This document shows, piece by piece, positions 9,801 through 21,715 of a stretch of DNA of 64,000 nt. The notes beneath the pieces are model-generated. The model saw only the letters and a list, made by a program, of their open reading frames with translations. It did not search any database and was not told where the DNA came from. Source of the stretch: Gambelia wislizenii (taxonomy: Eukaryota; Chordata; Lepidosauria; Squamata; Crotaphytidae); the NCBI GenBank assembly GCA_030847615.1, contig JAUMIR010000003.1:285008265-285072264 (forward strand), read 5' to 3'. The position numbers and the translations under genes were made by a program. Position 1 is the first letter of the stretch. Each line of letters begins with the position of its first letter.

Positions 9801-10563
9801 TTTTGTTATTGCTTCATTATATCCATAATTATTGTAATGTTCAAAATACTGTCCTTTATCTCTTCCATTCTTATAACAGTCCACCTGAGAATGTATTAAT
9901 GTTAAATTCTGGCTTATGGAATGCTGCTAAAATAGCTTCAAGCTATTTTGCTGCCTTGCTGGTACTTATATACAGAGCAGGTAAGGTAAACTATAGCCCA
10001 AACAATATGTGATACTAGGTGCATCTTAGCATTTATTGTTTGTTAAAAAAATACAAATACAAATACCATGGGGGGGCAGGATGAGAATTATTGGGATCAC
10101 AACGAGTAGGGATAGGAAATTTAACTCCTCCTGCAGACCTGCATAACAATCCTGAACTCCTGATGAAAACTGCTCACCTGAAGCTGCTATTTGTCCACCA
10201 TGGACAATATTGGCACCAATAGGGAGTTTTATTCCAATTCAAATATCAGTTTTGAGGGAGGCATTTTCCTCAGTATTCTAGCAGGAGAAGAAGGATTAAA
10301 TTCCTTTCTTGTACAGATGGCAGTCCTTATCATTATCAGACCACCCCCAGTTCTGTTGGTGTTGTAAAATTGTAAAACAGCTTCCTGATGCTGTTTGCAC
10401 TGTCTTTTTTTTTTTAATGGCTCATTCAGTACAAAGATACATTTAATATCACATCTAGATTAGCTCTGCTTCTTCTCCAATATTTTCCCCTCCCCCTTCA
10501 CCTCTTTCCTGCTGTTCCATGAAACTGGCTGGAATAAAGGAAAAAGCTTACATGAACTTTTTC
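9801..10563. other. Intron 2 sequence without recognised features
   Basis: Nothing supportable beyond short homopolymer runs (T run at 10407). Confidence 0.5.
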
Positions 10564-10752
10564 ATTGGACTAGGACTAGATCAGGATTTGAATCCCCATT
10601 CAGCAATGGAAACTCATTGGGTGACCTTGGGTAAATCACCCTCCCTAAGCCTCCAGAGGAAAGCAATGACAAATCCCACTCTGAACTAATCTTGTGATAG
10701 GTTCTCCTTAGGATCACTACTTGAAATCGGAAACAACTTGAAGGCAGACTAC
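10564..10752 (+). mobile_element. Sauria-type SINE, head-truncated
   Basis: Begins inside the tRNA-like head (TTGGACTAGGACTAGATC, box B GATTTGAATCCCC). It continues GGGTGACCTTGGGTAAATCA and the BovB-like end AGGATCACTACTTGAAATCGG. Confidence 0.85.
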
Positions 10753-12043
10753 TTGTCTGCAGCCTAGTTCAAATTTCTGCAAGTGAAAGAATAACAGGTA
10801 ACTGCTGCCTGTCAGGGAGATCTACTCCTGCTCCTGTGTGACTAAGATCCAAACTGCATGTAGAGACCTCTGACTTCTAAATGGAACCAGATTTTTTACC
10901 TTGGATATGAAGCAACCAACACAAAGATTTTTATTTAATTAATTCATTTGGTTTATAAGTAATATAAACCTAATAGTACAAATAAAAATACAGCACACCC
11001 CATTAGAAGACCTTTCTGTTACAGCCAATTAACAGCTATAAAGGCCTGTCTTTTTCTTCTAAAGATTTTTGCCTGCTAGCAGAAAGGGAATCAAGAAGAG
11101 GCTAAGGGAATTCCATAGCCAGGAAGCAACCACGCTTTATCACATGTAGCTTCCATTGTGGGACTAGAGCAGGATAATAGCGTTATTGGAGAGTACTTAC
11201 TGCACAACGTCTTCATCCCGTTGCTTGTGTGTGCTTCAGTCATTTATGAAGCGCACCTTGTCATTCACGGGGAAAACCCATAAATGACTCCCAATAACAC
11301 TGCTATCACCGTAGCCCCCCTAGTGCAGTAATCTCCTCTGTTTCAGAAATGGAAGAGACAGCTGTCCCATGGCACAAGGGGGTGGGATTCTCCTCCTCTT
11401 CCCCTGTATTCTCCCTCCCACACACTGCTGTCAAGCAAGCTGGCAATGCCTTCCAGTTTTTACTTTTTTTGGTGCTTTGACTTGCTGGCTTGATCTCGCT
11501 TCTCCTGCCTCCCTGTCCTGATCTTTCCTTCCCCTCCTCCTCCCAGTCCTGATCTCTCATCCCTACCCCCTACCCCAGCCGATCTCGCTTTTCCTGCCCT
11601 CCCTCTCCCAATCTCTCCCCCTTCCCCTAATCTCACTTCTCCTGCCCTCCCGTTCCAGATCTCTCTCCCCCCTTCCCCATGAGCTGTGATCAGTAGAAAG
11701 CCAAGTCAGTAACCATCATCAGGGGCAAGAGATATCCAGTGTCAACAGTTCAGGATCAAGAAAGCTATAAATCAGAATCAGGATTTCAGGGAGTATCTGT
11801 AGCCAAGTTGTTAAGAGTACAGGGGTTGGGAAACTACCAGAAGCACCTTTACATGCTGACTACTTGAAAAGGAAGACTGACCTTGTTCTCAGTGAGGTAG
11901 CTGGTATTTCTTTTAATAGATAGCACGTTCAGCCACTGCCCAGATCTCAGGCAGTATTTAAGGAGAGTGTTCCTCAGCTCTTGAAGCCTGGATTGCAATG
12001 TCTCACTTCTTACCCTATCACACTACACTGTTATAGTGCTATA
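10753..12043. other. Intron 2 stretch, only the pyrimidine-rich block recognised
   Basis: Apart from the minisatellite at 11380-11690 I see no exon or named repeat. Confidence 0.5.
11380..11690 (+). repeat. Pyrimidine-rich imperfect minisatellite
   Basis: C/T-rich block containing about three diverged units beginning GATCTCGCTTCTCCTGCC (near 11492, 11580 and 11629), each followed by a CCCTCC / TCTCCC tract. Strong strand asymmetry; the minus strand is purine-rich. Confidence 0.75.
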
Positions 12044-12275
12044 CAGTTGTCCCTCCATATCCACGGATTTGGTATCCATGGTTTTAAGTATTCATAGCTT
12101 GAAAATATTCTTTAAAAAATTAACAATCCAAAAAGCAAACCTTGATTTTGCCATATTATATGTAAGGGACACCATTTTACTATGCCATTGCATATAATGG
12201 GACTTGAGTATTCATGGATTTTGGTATCCACGGGGGGTCCTGGAACCAAACCCCAGCAAATATGAAGGGACAACT
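12044..12275 (+). mobile_element. Tigger-like MITE, copy 2 (right end clipped)
   Basis: Same family as 7608-7837. Left end CAGTTGTCCCTCCATATCC is preceded by TA (12042-12043). The right end stops at GGGACAACT and runs into a T tract, so the last base of the inverted repeat and the TA are lost. The junction coincides with the start of the inverted duplicated block at 12277. Confidence 0.85.
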
Positions 12276-12276
12276 T

Positions 12277-12855
12277 TTTTATTGGATAAATATTTTTTTC
12301 CCTAGAGTTTCAGTTTTATCTGCTAAACTTGTCACCATTTTTATTATATTGTATTTTTTGTTAATGATTGGAATCTTATTAAGTGCTCTGAGTATAATTC
12401 ATGAGCTGCACTGCTTGGTTCATAAATACCAGGAAGGCAGGATATGCATTTTTGCATAGATAAATAAGTAGGCCTTTCTTAAATTAGCACTACATGATTG
12501 TAGAGCTTGCAAAATTATTTTTTAAAAAGTAATTAATTCCCATTACTTATTGTGATGTTTAGGACATAACCCATTGACATTACTTGTTGCATTGTTTAAA
12601 AGAAACTACAGTTGTCCCTCTGTATCCACAGATTTGGTATCCATGGATTTAAGTACTCATGGCTTGAAAATATTCTTGAAAAATATTCTTGAAAAATAAT
12701 AATCCAAAAAGCAAACCTTGATTTTGCCATCGTATATAAGGGACACCATTTTGCTATGCCATTGCATATAGCAATGGGACTTGAGTATTCACGGATTTTG
12801 GTATCCATGGGGGGTCTTGGAACCAAACCCCAGCAAATATGAAGGGACAACTGTA
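12277..12855 (+). repeat. Inverted duplicated block, left copy (partner at 20782-21344)
   Basis: A 330-bp AT-rich segment plus an attached Tigger-like MITE. The whole unit recurs in opposite orientation at 20782-21344 with only scattered differences by eye. The non-Tigger part contains CAGGAAGGCAGGATATGC, which resembles a LINE/SINE 3' end, but I cannot name it. Confidence 0.9.
12609..12853 (+). mobile_element. Tigger-like MITE, copy 3
   Basis: Inverted repeats CAGTTGTCCCTCTGTATCC / AATATGAAGGGACAACTG with TA at 12607-12608 and 12854-12855. A short internal repeat (AATATTCTTGAAAA twice near 12670) makes it longer than its sisters. Confidence 0.88.
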
Positions 12856-12857
12856 TT

Positions 12858-13020
12858 CCACTTTAACTGCCATGGCAACATTCGGTGGAATTCTAGGTTT
12901 GTAGTTTAGTGTGTGGGGGGGGGTCATTCTTTGCACAGGACCCCTGAAATCCATCAATGGAGCCCCTAGGGGTCCCTGGGCCACAAATTAATAAGCCCTA
13001 CCATGTAGGATTCCAGGAAA
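12858..13020 (+). mobile_element. hAT-like MITE fragment (ACTGCCATGGCAACATT family)
   Basis: Shares TTTAACTGCCATGGCAACATT and GGAATTCTAGGTTTGTAG with the better copy at 38140-38316, then diverges. Confidence 0.5.
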
Positions 13021-14637
13021 AGTATATCCATATGTGAAAGGCAGGCCCTGAATCCAGACCAGTGGTTCCTATGGTTAGTTTGCCATAGGAACCAGAGGTC
13101 CTAAAGAATAAAATGTGGACTGTAACCAGCTGGGAAAGGCCATTTTGCAACACACACACCACAAAAGGTAATGTGTGGGTAACTTTCCATGTCATTATAC
13201 ACATAGGGAACAATGGCTGAAAGACAGAGGCTTGTCCAAGGCCATGTTGTGATCCCATGGCTGAACAGCATTCAGAATTGGTCTCCCACAGCTGAGAACA
13301 ATGAAAGCTAAGAAAATATAGAAACACATTATATACATTTCCCATCTCCCAAAACACTGCTAGTGATCTTAATACCAAAGTTCAAGAAGGTGATACACAT
13401 CTAGTTCCACAATGAAAGGAAGCTGTCTTTGCTACTGGTACAGTATTAAATTCCTTTCTTTGACAGCTTGACAGTAATTGCACTGAATGGGATTGAATTT
13501 AGTTAAAATGACTTTAAAAGGGTTGTTGAGAATTTCCTGTGGGATGCTATTGCAAGCACCAAGGCTTTTGCTTCATTGTCTTTTGATGGCCTTACTCCCT
13601 TAGGAAGCTTAATAATCATCCTGTTTTTGACAGCATGAAGACCTGTGTAAATACCTTCTAGAAAGAGAACATTTCACTATATATTGCCATTTGGGATTGT
13701 TTTGTTCTGTCACAGAAAGAGACAATGATTGCTAGCAAAATTCAGATTTGAGCTTGCTTCTTCTACAGCATCAACAACCAACTAGACATATCCAAGCATT
13801 TATAAATGATCTCAAAATGATAATCATTCATCTCATCAAACCAAGATTGGCATCAGAAACATCTACTGGGCAACAGGTGTTTGGGGTAATAAAAGTATGT
13901 TATGTACTATATTCTTCAAACAGAGATTCTCAAAATTGACTGCTGTAAAATTCAATTAGTCAAGGGATAAAACTCAGGCATGTTTTCTTCAAAGTTATGA
14001 GGACAAAGCATATGCAGACAGATTGACAGTCTTCACAGTGTAAAATGAGAACTATTGATCCGAAGGAGTTTGGGGAGGGCCACACACACCTTGCATGCCA
14101 TGGAGTTCAATCCTATGCAGGATTCAGTGGGACTTACTTCCAGGTAAATGTGCATACATCGCAGGTTTACTGTTTAATGATGGACACAATGAAAGCCAAT
14201 AGTTCCGGGGGTGGGGTGGGGAAACTTTATTGGCCTTTAGCAATATCATTATAAATAATGAAAGGTTGCTTTGGTGATTCCCACCCACCCCTTCTCAAAA
14301 TGGTTGGGTATGTTGACTGGGCTACAAAGCTACATGCTTTGGCACTTGGAATATCAGAACAGGTGGCAAACAAGGGCTTGCAATACTATACTGCACACAG
14401 AGAAACCAACCTAAATTAAATAATGAAATCAAACTAGAAGTGTCACATACTTGCATATTTCTTTTAAAAGTTACAGGTCAACCCTTACTCTATTGCCTTG
14501 GCAGGAGCACCTGGGGAGGTTTGTTTTTAAATATATAAATGTTGGGAAGTGAAAGAGTTAAACGCTTCCTCCACTTTTTCATTCCTAGTTGTAGGTTACT
14601 GGCATGAATTTATGCACAAGGTACAGGTTAGTACCCT
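13021..14637. other. Intron 2 sequence without recognised features
   Basis: I find no exon and no named repeat in this 1.6-kb segment. It is a candidate for non-repetitive, possibly conserved intron DNA, but conservation cannot be judged from one sequence. Confidence 0.5.
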
Positions 14638-14643
14638 AGATTA

Positions 14644-15150
14644 CTTGTTGTTGTTATTTTGGCAAGTTGACTTCAACTTAATGGCAACCCTGTGAATGAC
14701 AGACCGCCAAGTGCCCCAGTAATCAATTGCTCTGCTCAGGTCTTGCAAACTCTGGCTTGTTTGAGTGAATCAATGCACTTATAAGGTCATCATCTTCTTT
14801 TTCCTACTGCCTTCCACTTTACCAGGCATTGTTGACTTTTCTAGTAAGTAATGTCATCTAATGTTATGTCCAAAGTACAACTGCCTCAATTTAGTCCTCT
14901 TGGTTTCTAGTGAGTATTCAGGCATGATTTGCTCTAAGACCCATTCATTTGTCTTTTGGTAAGTCTATGGTATCAGTAGAACATTCCTCCAGAACCACAT
15001 TTCAAATATGTTATTCTTCTTCCAGTCAGCTTTCTTCACTATCTAGCTTCCACATCCATATATAGAAAATGGAAATATTGTGTCATGGAGGATTCTGACT
15101 TTGGTATCTACTATCATATCTTTATACTTGAGGATCTTATCTCTTACCAG
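14644..15150 (-). mobile_element. BovB LINE fragment, 3' part
   Basis: Reverse-orientation BovB. It has the 3' end (GTTGACTTCAACTTAATGG at 14665), then the TGACTTTTCTAGTAAG and TTTCTAGTGAGTATTCAGG blocks that code for the C-terminal SLEK and LEAK segments, heavily decayed. Confidence 0.85.
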
Positions 15151-15156
15151 ATTACT

Positions 15157-15215
15157 GTTGTTGCTATTGTGTGGCTTCAAGTCATTTCCAACTTACAGCG
15201 TGTAGTATGTGGGGA
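15157..15215 (-). mobile_element. Sauria SINE / BovB 3' terminus, short fragment
   Basis: TGTGTGGCTTCAAGTCATTT followed by CCAACTTACAGCG is the reverse complement of the shared SINE/BovB 3' end. Confidence 0.7.
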
Positions 15216-15848
15216 AATCATCATTGTAATGTAATACAATCTTGTGTATTCCCATGCAAAGTTAAGTCTAGGCATTTACCCTGCATGCTTCAGTTCTCCA
15301 ACTCTCCCTTTCTCTTATTTCACTAGGCAATTTCAGCGAACTGGAGCAACGGGTCATTCAACACATGACCTAATTTAAATATTATGACTCTTTGTTTAAG
15401 TTCTTTTAAGTTAAGTCTCCATGCGGCTGAAGCCATGCCATGATGTTGTTCTTGCCATGATGATGTTCATGCCATGATGTTGTTTGTTTTCAAATCACCA
15501 TGTAGCCACTCTGCTCAAAGGCTGGGTGAGTCTATTCTACCCTAAATCCTCTTAGTTAGGAAGTTTTTAAAAGTTTGTTTTAATATGTAGATTAAGATTG
15601 ATATACCTTCAGTAAACTTTTGATATGCATTTTTAAACTGACTTCTTTGTTTTTAATGAGTCTAATTGATTGGGTGATCAGACCACACATTTAAATGTTA
15701 ATTGAGTTGTCTCTGCATTCTTAATGCGTCACTCTGCCTGAATTTGAAAGAAAAGGTTTTACTTTTTAAAGAAGATACTTTTATTCTTTTTTAAAAAGGG
15801 CTAGATCCCTGGAATTTTTTAATACATTTTTATTTTTAGACTCATACC
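15216..15848. other. Intron 2 sequence; short local duplication only
   Basis: GCCATGATG-containing units repeat three times at about 15434-15482. Nothing else recognised. Confidence 0.5.
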
Positions 15849-16020
15849 TCCCTACATGGCGACCCTAAGACAACCCTATCACAAGGTTTTCTGATGGCTT
15901 TTGAGGGTGTGTGATTTGCCCAAGGTCACCCAGTGGGTTTTCATGGCCGAGTGGAGATTCGAACCCAAATTTCCAGAGTTGTAGTCCAGCACTCAAACCA
16001 CTACACCATGCTGGCTCCTA
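15849..16020 (-). mobile_element. Sauria-type SINE, 3' end clipped
   Basis: Reverse orientation: CATGGCGACCCTAAGACAAC, TTGCCCAAGGTCACCCAG, box B as GATTCGAACCC on this strand, and head CCACTACACCATGCTGGCTC. Confidence 0.88.
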
Positions 16021-16075
16021 CCAGATTATTAGGGGCCTCTAAAACAAACAAAGAAAGCAATTCTAAACTCCCACC

Positions 16076-16101
16076 AAATATTTATTTATTTATTTATTTA
16101 T
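16076..16101 (+). repeat. (TATT)n microsatellite
   Basis: Six to seven TATT units. Confidence 0.9.
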
Positions 16102-17038
16102 TATGCTCAGGCTTGAGGAGCAAGAGTGGGAGCAAATTCTCTGGGGACTGAAACTCTGAATGGCCTGGACTGGGGAGGGAGGGGCTGCAGTGTGAAAGAC
16201 AAGTCATAAATGGTATGTTTTCATGCAAATGTATGAATATAGCTAATTAGAAAGTTTGGTAATGGAGTAGTATTAAAGATATTAAGATTGTTTATTTTCA
16301 CTTGGGTTTGTGAACAGTGTTGTTTTTAAATAAAATGTATTAACTATTTCATTCTGATAAATGTTTTTCATTTATTTTTTGTTTTTCTCACCCTAGTTTA
16401 AACCTAAGTCATTTTAAAAAAAAAATTAAAAAGCTGTAACACTTGAGGAAGTTTGTGAAGGCCTCTTGCCCTGGCTTAATTCCGGCTTTCGGCAGACCCA
16501 GTAATGTATGCAGCATCTTTAAAATGATATAGTTAAGGACCTCTACATGGCTTCAGACAGCTCTGCAGGCTTTGATCATGTTGTTTTACTGAACAACAAC
16601 TACAACAACACAACATAAAGACCTCAAAAAATTCAAAAATGTTAAGATTTTGTTTAACATGTAGCTTGGCCCATTGTCTCCTGAGTTATTAAGAAGAGAC
16701 ACTGGGCTTGCTTAATAGGACAACATTGAACTGAGGGTAGGGAGAGCTTGTCTTCACTTAGCCTATTTCAGGAAACCTGATTCACACTCCATGAAGCAAA
16801 GTCTTGCACCAATGGCTTTGAAAGGCAGAACTCTCTACCTACTTCCCACCTATGAGAACTGTAGGATATCAAGCAGCCTTCCGTGGTGGTGTGCAGACAA
16901 TAAAGATTTTGCTTTAAGGTAATTGGCACCGATGGGGCGGGGGACTATCAATAATTTCAACAAATACGGAGCTCCAGAAAGTTCCTCATTTGAAATACAG
17001 TCCCCCAGGCTCTCCCAATCATCATCAACAACAACAAC

Positions 17039-17074
<36 letters not shown>

Positions 17075-18684
17075 AGTGAGTAAATTTTCCACTGGCCATG
17101 TTGGCTGCGAAATTATGGGCTTTGAAAGTGTTTTGGGACACGCACACACACAATCTTCTGATCTGTTTTGTTTAATATGTATACAGTTTGGTTCTGTTTT
17201 GCATTCCCTTTCCGACAACAATGCGTATTTTTTAAAAAATGAATTATAATCAAAGGAGATAATAGAAAATAGATATTCTATACAGTTAGGCTCTAACAGA
17301 AGCTAGGTTGCAGTGTTCTAAAACAGGCTCATGGCTTGAGAGGAAACAGTGAAACGTCCCTTCCTTGAACAATGATTTAAATTTTTAAACATGCCTCCAA
17401 GTGACAGAAAGCCATGCTATATGCCTTGTGTGTAGGCCCCCACCAAAAGGCCAAACAAACAGCAATACTCCTAGCAGAAGAGTTGGAAACCACTGGCTTT
17501 GGGGCACTCCTTCTGTTTGAGCATACAGCAGTTTATGTTTTCATTAGTCTGAAAGATTTTCTCCTCACACTGAATACATGAGATTCTTCGAAACTTATCA
17601 TTCACAACTGCTTTCAGTATTTATTAACACAATACTGTACATGTTGATGAGCCAACAAAGCTCATCACCCTTCCCTCTCAGTATAATGATCTACCCAATT
17701 TACCACACAGGGACAAATAATTGCACTTGTGCTAATAACTCTGATTTTGTCATTGTTGTTATGAAACTAAATTCCAACCAAAAATTTGTGTGCACTGCAC
17801 TCACACACACATACAAAGCTCTTGTTGAACAAGCTCAGCAATTATAAATAAGAACATGCTCTGAAAAGGTTCAGTAGCTAGCAATTCTAGCCCACATCAG
17901 ACCTCTAACTCTCAAGCTTTGTTTATCATAAAGAGAGAATTCAAACACGTACAGATCACAGATGTAGTGTGAGTGCTGTTATTTTTAGAGTCGTTTTAAA
18001 ATAACTTCATTGCCAATTGTACTTAAAGCAAGAATGAGCTGTGCTTTTCTAAAAAAAACACATAGGTTTAGCATTTCTCCAGCTAATTTTAAATAACTAA
18101 GCACATACGTGAGAAAGTGTTCCTTACAAGCACCATCTTAACCCTGCAAACCAATGGTGGGAAGCAAGGAATGGGATGTTATTGCCTCCCATTTAACAAC
18201 ATAATTATAACACTATTATCAAATATAGTCATACATTATCAAATCAGATCACTATACATAATATATCTATGTATCTATACAGACATCTACCTATATGTAA
18301 TGTCTATTATTAGTTGATTGATTTCTATAATATTTTAATATCTGCTATGTCAAAAATGCAACTCATTACTTGGGAGATGTAGCTTCATCATTCACTTCTT
18401 GTAAATGTATTAAAATAGGTACCAATTTGCTACAATTTTCCTCCTTTATTTCTCCTCTCATCATGTGAAAATGGCTGGTCAATTTTTCTGAAAGTGCAAC
18501 TGACAATTTTCTGTTAAGCTATCTGGAAAATGAGAGCCCCCAGCCCACTCCCATGGACATTTTTCCAGGTTCTGGTAATCTCAGCTGTTGCAGACTCTGC
18601 AAAGATTGCCAGCATAACACAATCCTTCATTTTCCTTACTATATACAGTAATGAAAAAAGTAATAAAGATTCTTTTGCAATTAC
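16102..18684. other. Intron 2 stretch with one CA microsatellite, otherwise unrecognised
   Basis: Contains the CAA/CA tract at 17028-17070. ORFs around it on both strands (108 and 123 residues) come from the tract and have no family signal. The rest shows no named repeat. Confidence 0.5.
17028..17070 (+). repeat. (CAA)n-(CA)n microsatellite
   Basis: CAA units followed by about fifteen CA units. Confidence 0.95.
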
Positions 18685-18957
18685 TGTTTCTCCAGGCGCA
18701 GTGGTTAAATGCCAGTACTGCAAGTCACCACTTTGCAAGTTTGATTCTAGTGGGCTCCAAGGTTCACTCAGCCTTCCATCCTTTTGTAAGTCGGTAAAAT
18801 GAGTACCCATCTTGTGGGGGCAATTACCTAACACACACTGGAAACTGCTTAATGCAATATAGATGTGTAAATTGCTATTGCTTAAAACAATTTGTAAGCC
18901 GCTCTGATAGCCTTGTGGCTGAAGAGCGAGGTATAAATAAACAGATAAATTTTAAAA
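18685..18957 (+). mobile_element. tRNA-derived SINE with L2-like 3' end
   Basis: Box A region GGCGCAGTGGTTAAATGCC and box B GTTTGATTCTAG mark a tRNA-derived head. The body runs through TAAGTCGGTAAAATGAGTAC and GAAACTGCTTAATGC. The 3' end GTAAGCCGCTCTGATAGCC and GAGCGAGGTATAAATAAAC copies the L2 3' end, implying L2 as the mobilising partner. A second, reverse copy of the 3' half is at 39776-39905. Confidence 0.88.
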
Positions 18958-19355
18958 AAAGATAAATAATTATATCTAACCACTCAATTACTTCATGCCA
19001 AAAAGGTTAAAGCTTGGTTTGGGTAGAAAATCTGCATATATTTAAGTGTTTTCCTTAGGCCATATCATCTCCAGCACCGATCAGATAAGTCATTATCTTA
19101 AAAGCTAAATTTTAGATTACTTGGTGAGCTGATGGTTCTACAAAGAACTCCAACTACTGAGGCAATATCTGCTCCCATGGTCATGTCTAGGTACAGCAGG
19201 TTTCCTGTGGCAGTTCTGTATTGGTTATTATTTAGTAGAACCTCACTGTATTCATATTTCTTGAGGTAGTCTAAACCTTGCCTTTTCCAAGCTCCACTTT
19301 TAGCACCTTTGGATAACACAAGAAATAGTGAGGAAGGACCATAATATTATCTTAC

Positions 19356-19648
19356 CTGTGTACCACCCCTGCACGATGTAGATGCTCAACAGCTAAAATA
19401 AGCTGCCAGATATATTTGCGTGCTTCATGTTCCTCCAGTCTCTTTTTCTCATAGATTTTGTGCATCAGGTTGCCTCCTGGGCATAGCTCCATGACAAGGT
19501 AGTAACTGTTTTCTGTTTCCAAGATATCCAGGAGCTGAGCGATGTTAGGGTGTCGGATCATTTGTTGGATCTGACCTTCCCGCCTCAGATTCTTGGTGAC
19601 ATAGGTGTCCTTTTTGGCTCTCTTCTTATCAATAACTTTTACTGCCAC
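19356..19648 (-). CDS. HUNK: HUNK kinase exon: VAVK lysine, helix C, hinge, up to HRD
   Basis: A 293-bp exon encoding 97 residues plus two bases of the HRD arginine. The acceptor AG is at 19649-19650 and the donor GT at 19354-19355. It begins VAVKVIDKKRAKKD, with the ATP-anchoring Lys at codon 19637-19639. Then come LRREGQIQQMIRHPNI (helix C glutamate in RRE), YYLVMELCPGGNLMHKI (hinge and alpha-D), and AVEHLHRAGVVH. The hinge and GGNLMHKIYEKKRLEE stretch is what identifies HUNK within the AMPK-related group. The GTG valine at 19648 is not a start codon: it follows a consensus acceptor, and the missing glycine-rich loop must come from an exon upstream at higher coordinates. I found no candidate for that exon up to 64000. 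Confidence 0.96.
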
Positions 19649-20548
19649 CTGATAAGAATGAAAAACATGCCATTGTCATTACATTTTAATATTTTTAGCC
19701 AGTCAACTTAAAAGAAAACACACTAAAGCTTTTTTTTCAGAATAAATTAATACTGGAGGGCAGAGCAGTGGGGGTTAAAAAGGAATGTACTATATCCACC
19801 TGCCTATCTACAATATAGACTTATTTCTAATTGCCTTCTCTATTGCCAGCGAATGAAGCACAAATAAAACATAAAGTTCTAATTTTCTAATGATGCACCT
19901 TGATACACTTCTAGATATTCTGTCCAATTTTTTTTCTGGAAGCTATCTGGAATCATTCTTGTATAGTATGTACATTATCCCTTCAAGTTATGCCCCTTGA
20001 ATTTCATAGGATTTTCTTAGTCAAGTAATACTCAGAGGTGGTTTTGCCAGTTTCTTTCTCTGAAATATAGCCTACAGCAGTGCTATTCAAAGTGGTGGTC
20101 CTTGGACCAGTAGCCAGGGAGCACAAATTTAGTGCCTATACCTGGCACAAAGGAAGAAAAATAAGTGCCACTCTCCCACATCAGAGAACTGAGAAGCTCT
20201 GACCTACAGCACCTGGTATTCCTTGGTGGCCACCCATTCAGGTACTAATGTGGGACAGAGACAGGATCTGGTTCCTTCATGGTATTTAAGCAATTCTAGA
20301 AATAATGTAGCTAACTGGAAAGTGATGGTGGTGGTGATGAGTTCTAACAAGTGCAGAATAAAGTTACATTTCAAAAGGAACATGTCAAATAGGAGTGGGG
20401 TTAATGTACTGATGTAAAGAGTAACTATTTGTGGCATTTCAAAAAGTTACTTTTAAAAGACATTTTTAGAGGCATTTTGCTCCTTGATCCAAACTTTTCT
20501 TTTCCCATAAAAAGTAACAAAACAAAAAGTCATGAGTAAATACAACTT
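19649..20548. other. Intron 1 start, no recognised features
   Basis: No exon or named repeat between the VAVK exon and the Sauria SINE. Confidence 0.5.
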
Positions 20549-20778
20549 CTTGTTGTATGACTTTAGTCATTTTCAACTATGGCAACTCAGGGCGAACCTG
20601 TCCTAGGGTTGCATGAGAAGATTTACTCAGAGGAGGTTTGCAATTGGCTTCCTTTCAGACTGTAAGAGTGTGACTTGCCCAAGTCATCCAGAGGGTTTCC
20701 ATAGCTGAACAGAGTTTTGAATTCTGTTCTCTCAGAGTCCTAGTCCAACACTCAAATCATTATATCATACTGGTTCCA
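20549..20778 (-). mobile_element. Sauria-type SINE
   Basis: Reverse orientation: TGTATGACTTTAGTCATTTT tail end, CTTGCCCAAGTCATCCAGAG, and head AACACTCAAATCATTATATC. Diverged but nearly full length. Confidence 0.82.
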
Positions 20779-20781
20779 AAC

Positions 20782-21344
20782 TACAGTTGTCCCTTCATAT
20801 TCACTGGGGTTTGGTTCCAGGACCCCCCGTGGATACCAAAATCCGTGAATACTCAAGTCCCATTATATACAATGGCATAGCAAAATGGTGTCCCTTATAT
20901 ATGATGCCAAAATCAAGGTTTGCTTTTTGGATTATTATTTTTTAAAGAATATTTTCAATCCGTGAATACTTAAATCTGTAGATACCAAATCCGTGGATAT
21001 GGAGGGACAAGTGTAGTTTCTTTTAAACAATGCAACAAGTAATGTCAATGGGTTATGTCCTAAACATCACAACAAGTAATGGGAATTAATTACTTTTAAA
21101 AAAATAATTTTGCAAGTTCTACAATCATGTAGTGCTAATTTAAGAAAGGCCTACTTATTTATCTATGCAAAAATGCATATCCTGCCTTCCTGGTATTTAT
21201 GAACCAAGCAGTGCAGCTCATGAATTATACTCAGAGCACTTAATAAGATTCCAATCATTAACAAAAAAATACAATATAATAAAAATGGTGACAAGTTTAG
21301 CAGATAAAACTGGAACTCTAGGAAAAAATATTTATCCAATAAAA
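20782..21344 (-). repeat. Inverted duplicated block, right copy (partner at 12277-12855)
   Basis: Reverse complement of 12277-12855: the Tigger-like MITE first, then the 330-bp AT-rich part. Homology stops at AATAAAAC (21339-21344), with unrelated sequence beyond both ends. Confidence 0.9.
20784..21013 (-). mobile_element. Tigger-like MITE, copy 4
   Basis: Inverted repeats CAGTTGTCCCTTCATATTC / GATATGGAGGGACAAGTG with TA at 20782-20783 and 21014-21015. Confidence 0.88.
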
Positions 21345-21429
21345 CAAATTAATATCTGACAAAAAGGTTTTTCCCATTGAAAAGAACACTTTAAGAGAAG
21401 GGGGCAAGTGACTTCCTAAGGCACAGTCC

Positions 21430-21715
21430 TACCCCCGATGGAGGGGGGTGGACGGCGGAGGGAGGGGAGGGGAGATCACCTCCCTTCTTCCTTCCCCTAT
21501 AAGGACCATGGCAGCGATGGCAGAGGTGGTGGGAGGTGGACAGGAGAGGGAGGGGAGGAAAGCTCGCCTCCCTTCTCCCTTCCCCCGGAAGGGCCGTGGC
21601 AGTGTGTGGTGGTGGAGGTGGTGGTGGTGGAGGAGGAGGAAGAGGCCACAGTGGCAGCGGTGCACATGGTGTTGGTGGATGATGATGAGGAAGCCTGGGA
21701 GGCCACTGCCTAGGC
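21430..21715 (+). repeat. GC-rich minisatellite with purine tracts
   Basis: Two diverged units of about 88 bp. Each has a GGGAGGGGAGG tract, a CGCCTCCCTTCT-type tract, then GGACCATGGCAGC or GGGCCGTGGCAG (21455-21518 and 21543-21605). A (GGT)n-like stretch follows to 21640. Long ORFs in four frames (69-135 residues) are low-complexity products. Guanine runs on the plus strand could form a quadruplex. Confidence 0.75.

Noticed and set aside
16850..17249. ORFs of 108 and 123 residues around a CA tract
   Set aside because: They owe their length to the microsatellite lacking stops, and no domain is visible.
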